Under the pieces are notes generated by a model. It was given only the letters and a program-made list of their open reading frames with translations, had not been told where the DNA came from and ran no database searches. Source: Paraburkholderia acidipaludis NBRC 101816 (GTDB lineage Bacteria; Pseudomonadota; Gammaproteobacteria; Burkholderiales; Burkholderiaceae). From it: a DNA stretch of 35,912 nt. The number at the start of each line of letters is the position of its first letter. The stretch's first letter is position 1. The stretch spans positions 1 through 35,912 of the forward strand of contig NZ_BAXZ01000039.1 in NCBI RefSeq assembly GCF_000684975.1, written 5' to 3'. The position numbers and the translations under genes were made by a program. Below, in pieces: positions 31,156 through 35,912 of the stretch.

Positions 31156-31947
31156 TCAGCGGCCCTCGAAGCGCGGCGCGCGTTTTTCGATGAACGCCTT
31201 CACGCCTTCTGCATAGTCGTATGAGGCGCCGAGTTCGCGTTGCAGATCGCGTTCGAGATCGAGCTGCTGGTCGAGCGTCTGGGAAGCCGACGCGCGCATG
31301 GCCTCGCGCGTTGCCACGATCGCCCGCGTGGGTTGCTTCGCGAGCTGCGCGGCGAATGCGGCGGCCGTGGCGGCGAGTTCCGCGTCGTCGGTCACCTGCC
31401 AGACGAGCCCCCAGCTTTCGGCTTTTTCGGCGGAGAGCTTGTCGCCGGTCATCGCGAGACCGAGGGCACGCGCCATGCCGACGCGCTTCGGCAAGAACCA
31501 CGTTCCGCCGGAGTCGGGCACGAGGCCGATCTTCACGAAGGCCTGAATGAAACTGGCGGAGCGCGCCGCGAACACGATATCGCAGGCGAGCGCCAGGTTC
31601 GCGCCGGCGCCGGCCGCGGTGCCGTTGACAGCGGCAATCACGGGCATCGGTAGCGCCTGCAGGCGCTTGATCAGTGGATTGAAATATTCCGCGATCAGCG
31701 CGCCGAGGTCCGTCATGGCGCCAGGCGTGAAGTCGAGGTCCGCGAGGTCTTGACCTGCGCAGAAGCCGCGACCGGCGCCGGTCAGCACGAGTGCGCGCGC
31801 ACCCGAACCGACGACTTCATCGAGCGCAGCCGCGAGTTCGCCGTGCATTGCGCGGGTGAAGCTGTTGAGCTTCTCGGGGCGGTTCAGCGTGATCGTAGCC
31901 ACGCGGATGGAAGCGTCGGTCTCGACGCGGATCGCTTCGTAGGACAT
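31156..31947 (-). CDS. paaG: 2-(1,2-epoxy-1,2-dihydrophenyl)acetyl-CoA isomerase
   Basis: 263 residues, crotonase family. PaaG isomerises ring-1,2-epoxyphenylacetyl-CoA to the seven-membered oxepin-CoA and later shifts a double bond. Visible are TLNRPEKLNSFTRAMH, GRGFCAGQDLAD (oxyanion loop), AVNGTAAGAGANLALACDIV (second oxyanion Gly), VKIGLVPDSGGTWFLPKRVG and EAESWGLVWQV-type segments. Asp in VPDSGG replaces the hydratase Glu, as expected for this isomerase group. The start at 31947 is the family start; the frame is open 64 codons further upstream into paaJ. It follows paaJ by 13 bp. Confidence 0.93.
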   Translation of the reverse strand: MSYEAIRVETDASIRVATITLNRPEKLNSFTRAMHGELAAALDEVVGSGARALVLTGAGRGFCAGQDLADLDFTPGAMTDLGALIAEYFNPLIKRLQALPMPVIAAVNGTAAGAGANLALACDIVFAARSASFIQAFVKIGLVPDSGGTWFLPKRVGMARALGLAMTGDKLSAEKAESWGLVWQVTDDAELAATAAAFAAQLAKQPTRAIVATREAMRASASQTLDQQLDLERDLQRELGASYDYAEGVKAFIEKRAPRFEGR

Positions 31948-31960
31948 TGATTGTCTCCGA

Positions 31961-33163
31961 TCAGATTCGTTCGATGGCGAGGGCAATACCCTGGCCGACG
32001 CCGATACACATCGTGCAGAGCGCGTAACGTCCTTGCGTGCGCTCGAGCTGATACAGCGCCGTCGTGACGAGCCGCGCGCCGGAGGCCCCGAGCGGATGAC
32101 CGAGCGCGATCGCGCCGCCGTTGGGATTGACGCGCGCATAGTCGTCCTTCAGGCCGAGCTGGCGCAGCACAGCGAGCCCTTGTGACGCGAAAGCCTCGTT
32201 CAGTTCGATGACGTCGAATTGATCGAGCGTCATGCCGAGCTGCTTGAGCAGCTTCTGCGTAGCGGGCGCCGGACCGATGCCCATGATGCGCGGCGCCACG
32301 CCGGCCGTCGCCATGCCAAGCACGCGGGCGCGGCGGCGCAGGCCGTACTGGCTGGCGGCGGCTTCGTTGGCGATGAGCAGCGCGCAGGCGCCGTCGTTGA
32401 CCCCCGAAGCGTTGCCTGCCGTCACGCTGCCGTCGGGCCGCACGACGCCCTTGAGCTTCGCGAGCGTTTCCAGCGACGTTTCGCGTGGATGTTCGTCGAG
32501 CGCCACGCGGATCGGATCGCCTTTCTTCTGTGCAATTTCCACCGCAACGATTTCATTTGCGAGCGTGCCGTCCTTCTGGGCGCGCGCGGCCTTCTGCTGG
32601 CTGCGCAGCGCGAAAGCGTCCTGGTCGGCGCGGCTGATGCCGAACTCGGCTGCGACGTTTTCGGCCGTCTCGGGCATCGAATCGATACCGTACTCGCGTT
32701 TCATCAACGGGTTGACGAAGCGCCAGCCGATGGTGGTGTCGTAGATGCTGGCGTCGCGCGCGAATGCCGACGCGGCCTTGCCCATCACGAAAGGTGCGCG
32801 CGTCATGCTTTCTACGCCGCCCGCAATCATGAGCCGCGCTTCGCCCGCCTTGATCGCGCGCGCGGCGCTGCCGACGGCGTCGAGGCCCGAGCCGCACAGG
32901 CGGTTGATCGTGGCGCCGGGCGCGTCCGTTGGCAGGCCCGCGAGCAGGGCGGACATGCGCGCGACGTTGCGGTTGTCTTCGCCGGCCTGGTTGGCGCAGC
33001 CATACAGGACGTCGTCGAGCGCGCGCCAGTCCACACCTGGATTGCGCTCCACGAGCGCACGGATCGGTACGGCGCCAAGGTCGTCCGCGCGGACGTCTTT
33101 CAGTGCGCCGCCGTAGCGGCCGAACGGGGTGCGAATCGCGTCGCAGATATAGGCTTCGGTCAT
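31961..33163 (-). CDS. paaJ: 3-oxoadipyl-CoA / 3-oxo-5,6-dehydrosuberyl-CoA thiolase
   Basis: 400 residues, a thiolase. It splits 3-oxoacyl-CoA intermediates of phenylacetate breakdown at two steps, ending in succinyl-CoA and acetyl-CoA. Nucleophile Cys is in INRLCGSGLDAVGSAARAI, followed by GGVESMTRAPFV, GNASGVNDGACALL, GGAIALGHPLGASGARL (catalytic His) and CTMCIGVGQGIA (second Cys). The sequence also resembles PcaF of the beta-ketoadipate route, which does the same chemistry; the paa context decides. Start at 33163 (MTEAYICDAIRTPFG). It is 97 bp after paaN. Confidence 0.95.
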   Translation of the reverse strand: MTEAYICDAIRTPFGRYGGALKDVRADDLGAVPIRALVERNPGVDWRALDDVLYGCANQAGEDNRNVARMSALLAGLPTDAPGATINRLCGSGLDAVGSAARAIKAGEARLMIAGGVESMTRAPFVMGKAASAFARDASIYDTTIGWRFVNPLMKREYGIDSMPETAENVAAEFGISRADQDAFALRSQQKAARAQKDGTLANEIVAVEIAQKKGDPIRVALDEHPRETSLETLAKLKGVVRPDGSVTAGNASGVNDGACALLIANEAAASQYGLRRRARVLGMATAGVAPRIMGIGPAPATQKLLKQLGMTLDQFDVIELNEAFASQGLAVLRQLGLKDDYARVNPNGGAIALGHPLGASGARLVTTALYQLERTQGRYALCTMCIGVGQGIALAIERI

Positions 33164-33260
33164 CTCGGGGTTCCTGGAGGCAGAGCGCACAAATGCACCC
33201 TGCCTTTCATGCTAGAGGGACGGGGAATCGGGCGCCATTCGGCCAAACGGCATAGGCCGT

Positions 33261-34961
33261 TCAGCCGACTACGACCGGTGCCGCTTTCGGTTCAACATGG
33301 ATCCGGCTCTGAACCACACGGAAGCGGTTCGCCACGAATGCGGCGTCGGCCAGCGCCGCGTTTGCAGCGGGGTTCGCGCCCGTGCCGTGGAAGTCCGAAA
33401 ACGCTGCCGACTGATTGACGAACACGCCGCCTGTCAGGTTGATCGAAAGCGCCACGCCGCCAGTGATCGAGGCTTCATGAGCCGCTTCGACAACGGCGTC
33501 ATCGGTGCTGTAGACGGAGAGCGTGAGCGCGCCGTGGTCGCGTGCGATCGATCCGGCCAGCTCGAGCGACTGCGCGGTCGAGTCGGTGGCGATCACGAAA
33601 GAGATCGGGCCGAACCATTCGCGCGTGAACGACGCGGCGTCGCGGGCGGCATCGAGCGAGAGCACGAGCGGTGTACGCACGCGTGCGCCCGGGAATTGCG
33701 GATGTTCGAGTGTCTTGCTGTCGGCCAGCAGCGTACCCAACTGGCGTGCCTCGTCGACGCGAGCCGTGACGCCTTCGTTCTGGATCGCGCCAAGTACTTC
33801 CACGGCGCGGGCCGAATCGGCCACGAATTTCTGGACAGCGCCGGCAATCGCCTGCGCGACGGCCTCGAAGCTCATGCGGCCTTCGGCCGTGCGGATACCG
33901 TCACGCGGGACGTAGATGTTCTGCGGCGCGGTGCACATCTGGCCCGAGTACAGCGAGAGCGAGAAGGCGATGTTGCGTGCTGCGGCCTTCAGATCGTCCA
34001 CCGAATCGATCACGATCTGGTTGACGCCCGCTTTCTCGGTATAGACCTGAGCCTGATGGGCGTGCTGTTCGAGCCAGTCGCCGTTTTGCGTACTGCCGGT
34101 GAAATCGATGAGCTTGATCTCGGGGCGCAGCGCGAGCGACTGCACGAGCGCGCCATCGTTGGGATCGGTGGCGAGCAGCGTGACCACGTTCGGGTTGAAG
34201 CCGGCCTCGCGCAGGACGTCGCGCGCGATACGCACCGTGATCGCGAGCGGAAGGATCGCGCCCGGATGCGGCTTGACGATGACGGTATTGCCGGTCGCGA
34301 GATCGGCGAAGAGGCCGGGGTAGCCGTTCCACGTCGGGAACGTGCAGCAGCCGAGCACGAGGCCCGTGCCGCGCGGTATGACCGTGTAGCGCTTCTGCAT
34401 GGCGAGCGGCGGGTTCTTGCCCTGCGGCTTTTCCCAATGTGCGTCGGCCGGGATGCGGCGCAACTGGTCCCAGGCGTAAGCGATGGCTTCGAGCGCGCGG
34501 TCCTGCGCGTGGGGGCCGCCTGCCTGGAAGGCCATCATGAATGCCTGGCCGGTGGTGTGCATGACGCTATAGGCAATCTCGAAGCTCGCACGGTTCAGGC
34601 GTTCGAGGATTTCGAGGCTGACGCCGACCCAGGCCTGCGGGCCGGCCGCGCGCCAGTTGCGCTGCGCCTCGCTTGCGGCAGCGATCAACTGGCCGGGTGT
34701 TGCCTTCGGATAGCGGGCGCCGATCGCGAAGCCGAACGGCGAAACCTCGCTGCCGACGGTCTCACCGGTGGTCGGCTGGTCGAGTTCGAACGTACGGTTC
34801 AGGTGCCCCTTGAACGCGGCTTCGCCGTCGGCGCTGGCGGTTTCCCCGTACACTTTTGGACTGGGCATTTCGGCAAACGGGCTCCAGTAGCCACGGGTCT
34901 CGATGGCGGCAACTGCCTTCTGCAGCACGCTTTCGTGCCGGGTGAACAAGGGATGTGTCAT
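33261..34961 (-). CDS. paaN: Phenylacetate-degradation aldehyde dehydrogenase PaaN (PaaZ ALDH type)
   Basis: 566 residues, an aldehyde-dehydrogenase-fold protein. Visible are PRGTGLVLGCCTFPTWNGYPG and VIVKPHPGAILPLA (cofactor binding), DFTGSTQNG, YTEKAGVNQIVID (general-base Glu) and LYSGQMCTAPQNIYVP (nucleophile Cys). It should oxidise the ring-opened semialdehyde. E. coli PaaZ has a C-terminal MaoC hydratase domain that opens the oxepin ring; here the protein ends soon after the ALDH core (SDFHGTGANPAANAAL), so that activity must come from another protein. In Burkholderia this gene is also called paaZ. Start at 34961; 28 in-frame upstream codons overlap the operator. Confidence 0.9.
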   Translation of the reverse strand: MTHPLFTRHESVLQKAVAAIETRGYWSPFAEMPSPKVYGETASADGEAAFKGHLNRTFELDQPTTGETVGSEVSPFGFAIGARYPKATPGQLIAAASEAQRNWRAAGPQAWVGVSLEILERLNRASFEIAYSVMHTTGQAFMMAFQAGGPHAQDRALEAIAYAWDQLRRIPADAHWEKPQGKNPPLAMQKRYTVIPRGTGLVLGCCTFPTWNGYPGLFADLATGNTVIVKPHPGAILPLAITVRIARDVLREAGFNPNVVTLLATDPNDGALVQSLALRPEIKLIDFTGSTQNGDWLEQHAHQAQVYTEKAGVNQIVIDSVDDLKAAARNIAFSLSLYSGQMCTAPQNIYVPRDGIRTAEGRMSFEAVAQAIAGAVQKFVADSARAVEVLGAIQNEGVTARVDEARQLGTLLADSKTLEHPQFPGARVRTPLVLSLDAARDAASFTREWFGPISFVIATDSTAQSLELAGSIARDHGALTLSVYSTDDAVVEAAHEASITGGVALSINLTGGVFVNQSAAFSDFHGTGANPAANAALADAAFVANRFRVVQSRIHVEPKAAPVVVG

Positions 34962-35000
34962 GGGCAACGTAGATTGAGAGGTTGGACTAGGCACGCGCCG

Positions 35001-35028
35001 ATTAATTAACCGACCGGTTGGTTGGCAA
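35001..35028 (-). promoter_or_regulatory. Candidate promoter of paaN-J-G-I-K
   Basis: In the leftward sense, TTGCCA (35028-35023) and ATTAAT (35006-35001) are 16 bases apart, placing the start about 32 bases before the paaN ATG. The palindromic operator fills the spacer, an ideal position for repression. Confidence 0.45.
35008..35023. promoter_or_regulatory. Palindromic operator, probably for a TetR-type PaaR repressor
   Basis: AACCGACC-GGTTGGTT is a 16-bp dyad with one mismatched pair, in the 136-bp gap between divergent paaN and paaF. Conserved inverted repeats are known before paa genes in Burkholderia, where a TetR-family repressor controls them and phenylacetyl-CoA is the likely signal. 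The regulator gene is not in the window. Confidence 0.65.
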
Positions 35029-35097
35029 ATGTTAGCATTAGTCAAAGTTTGGCGTGAAAGTTTTTTTGGAGACTTTTCTTAGAGGTAAGGAGGATGT

Positions 35098-35874
35098 ATG
35101 GGGTACGAGAACATTCTGGTCGAGACGCGCGGCAAAGTCGGCCTGATTACGCTTAACCGGCCGAAGGCGCTCAACGCGCTGAACGATGCCCTGATGGACG
35201 AACTCGGCGCGGCGCTGAAGGCGTTCGATGCGGACGAAGGCATTGGCGTGATCGTGATCACGGGCAGCGAGAAAGCGTTTGCGGCCGGCGCCGACATCGG
35301 CATGATGGCGAGCTACACCTTTATGGATGTCTATAAGGGCGACTACATCACCCGGAACTGGGAGACGATCCGCACGATCCGCAAGCCGATCATTGCCGCG
35401 GTCGCCGGCTTCGCGCTGGGTGGCGGTTGCGAGCTGGCGATGATGTGCGACATCATTTTTGCGGCAGACACGGCGAAGTTCGGCCAGCCGGAAATCAGGC
35501 TGGGCGTGATCCCCGGGGCGGGAGGGACGCAGCGCCTGCCGCGCGCGGTTTCGAAGGCGAAGGCAATGGACCTGTGTCTGACCGCCCGGATGATGGACGC
35601 CGCCGAGGCGGAGCGCGCCGGCCTTGTCTCACGCGTGATTCCGGCGGCCGATTTGCTGAACGAGGCGATTGCTGCGGCAACTACGATCTGCGAATACTCG
35701 TTGCCGGCGGTGATGATGGCCAAGGAGTCGGTGAACCGCGCCTACGAAACTACGTTGGCCGAAGGCGTGCACTTCGAGCGCCGCATGTTCCATTCGCTCT
35801 TTGCAACGGAAGATCAAAAAGAAGGGATGGCCGCGTTCATGGAGAAGCGCAAGCCTGCCTTCAAGAACAAGTGA
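35098..35874 (+). CDS. paaF: Enoyl-CoA hydratase (2,3-dehydroadipyl-CoA hydratase PaaF)
   Basis: 258 residues, crotonase family. It probably hydrates 2,3-dehydroadipyl-CoA late in phenylacetate degradation. LITLNRPKALNALNDALM, KAFAAGADIGMM (oxyanion loop), AVAGFALGGGCELAMMCDI (first catalytic Glu in GGGCELA) and PEIRLGVIPGAGGTQRLPR (second Glu/Gly-rich loop) are the active hydratase motifs, unlike paaG in this window. A strong Shine-Dalgarno AAGGAGG (35087-35093) sits 4 bases before ATG 35098. An out-of-frame ATG at 35094 is ignored. Divergent from paaN with a shared operator. A general fatty-acid hydratase role cannot be excluded. Confidence 0.88.
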   Translation: MGYENILVETRGKVGLITLNRPKALNALNDALMDELGAALKAFDADEGIGVIVITGSEKAFAAGADIGMMASYTFMDVYKGDYITRNWETIRTIRKPIIAAVAGFALGGGCELAMMCDIIFAADTAKFGQPEIRLGVIPGAGGTQRLPRAVSKAKAMDLCLTARMMDAAEAERAGLVSRVIPAADLLNEAIAAATTICEYSLPAVMMAKESVNRAYETTLAEGVHFERRMFHSLFATEDQKEGMAAFMEKRKPAFKNK

Positions 35875-35884
35875 TGCTGGTGAG

Positions 35885-35909
35885 CCCGCCACTGTTGTTC
35901 CGTGGCGGG
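35885..35909 (+). terminator. Probable terminator stem after paaF, cut by the window end
   Basis: An 8-bp stem CCCGCCAC / GTGGCGGG (35885-35892 with 35902-35909) has a 9-base loop and begins 10 bp past the paaF stop. The window ends 3 bases later, so a T-run cannot be confirmed. Confidence 0.5.
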
Positions 35910-35912
35910 TAA

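Noticed and set aside
33297..35009. 570-codon plus-strand frame opposite paaN
   Set aside because: No motifs, and it would run across the shared paa promoter region; paaN is intact on the other strand.

Overview
The window is a high-GC chromosomal segment from a Burkholderiaceae beta-proteobacterium, most likely Burkholderia, Paraburkholderia or Caballeronia. This rests on protein character and gene order: hemA-prfA-prmC-grxD-ubiX, rpe-gph-trpEGDC, and paaF divergent from paaN(Z)-paaJ-paaG-paaI-paaK. I see no rRNA, tRNA, insertion sequence, prophage or CRISPR array. Most of it is core metabolism and housekeeping. The one clearly accessory-looking unit is a small toxin-antitoxin pair.

Layout. 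1-46 is the tail of a gene that ends at a strong terminator. 145-6431 is read leftward: ygiD (dioxygenase), ubiX (flavin prenyltransferase), grxD (monothiol glutaredoxin), prmC, prfA, hemA and an OmpR-type response regulator. 6619-9373 is read rightward: a GlsB/YeaQ-like membrane protein, an M24B aminopeptidase P and a HAD hydrolase. 9396-12435 is leftward: a DUF748/AsmA-like protein and the ABC-F factor EttA. 12627-13451 is a DUF1778/GNAT toxin-antitoxin module with a recognisable promoter and operator. ychF is leftward. A UbiH-family hydroxylase, dsbC, an M61 peptidase and azoR are rightward. 19724-27192 is leftward and in transcription order reads rpe, gph, a candidate trp leader, trpE, trpG, trpD, trpC, a CYTH protein and ung. 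apaG (+), an unlisted 46-residue membrane protein (-) and mltA (+) follow. 29329-34961 is the leftward phenylacetate cluster paaN-paaJ-paaG-paaI-paaK, divergent from paaF at 35098.

How the genes work together. hemA starts tetrapyrrole synthesis. prfA and prmC are a release factor and its methylase. UbiX makes the prenyl-FMN cofactor for UbiD, and the UbiH-family protein hydroxylates the ubiquinone ring. The trp genes convert chorismate to indole-glycerol phosphate. The Paa enzymes activate phenylacetate to its CoA ester and carry out later steps to central metabolites. The ring epoxidase (paaABCDE) and paaH are not in the window.

Most notable observations: (1) between gph and trpE, a 24-codon leader ORF whose last nine codons include three Trp codons, followed by competing hairpins and a U-run, which reads as a trp attenuator; (2) a response regulator beside hemA that has lost its phospho-acceptor Asp and switch Thr; (3) an N-terminal extension on Ung carrying two sliding-clamp-like motifs; (4) a perfect 32-bp palindrome next to the ettA terminator; (5) a possibly leaderless UbiH-family mRNA. 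All are from reading the sequence by eye; no searches or folding programs were run.
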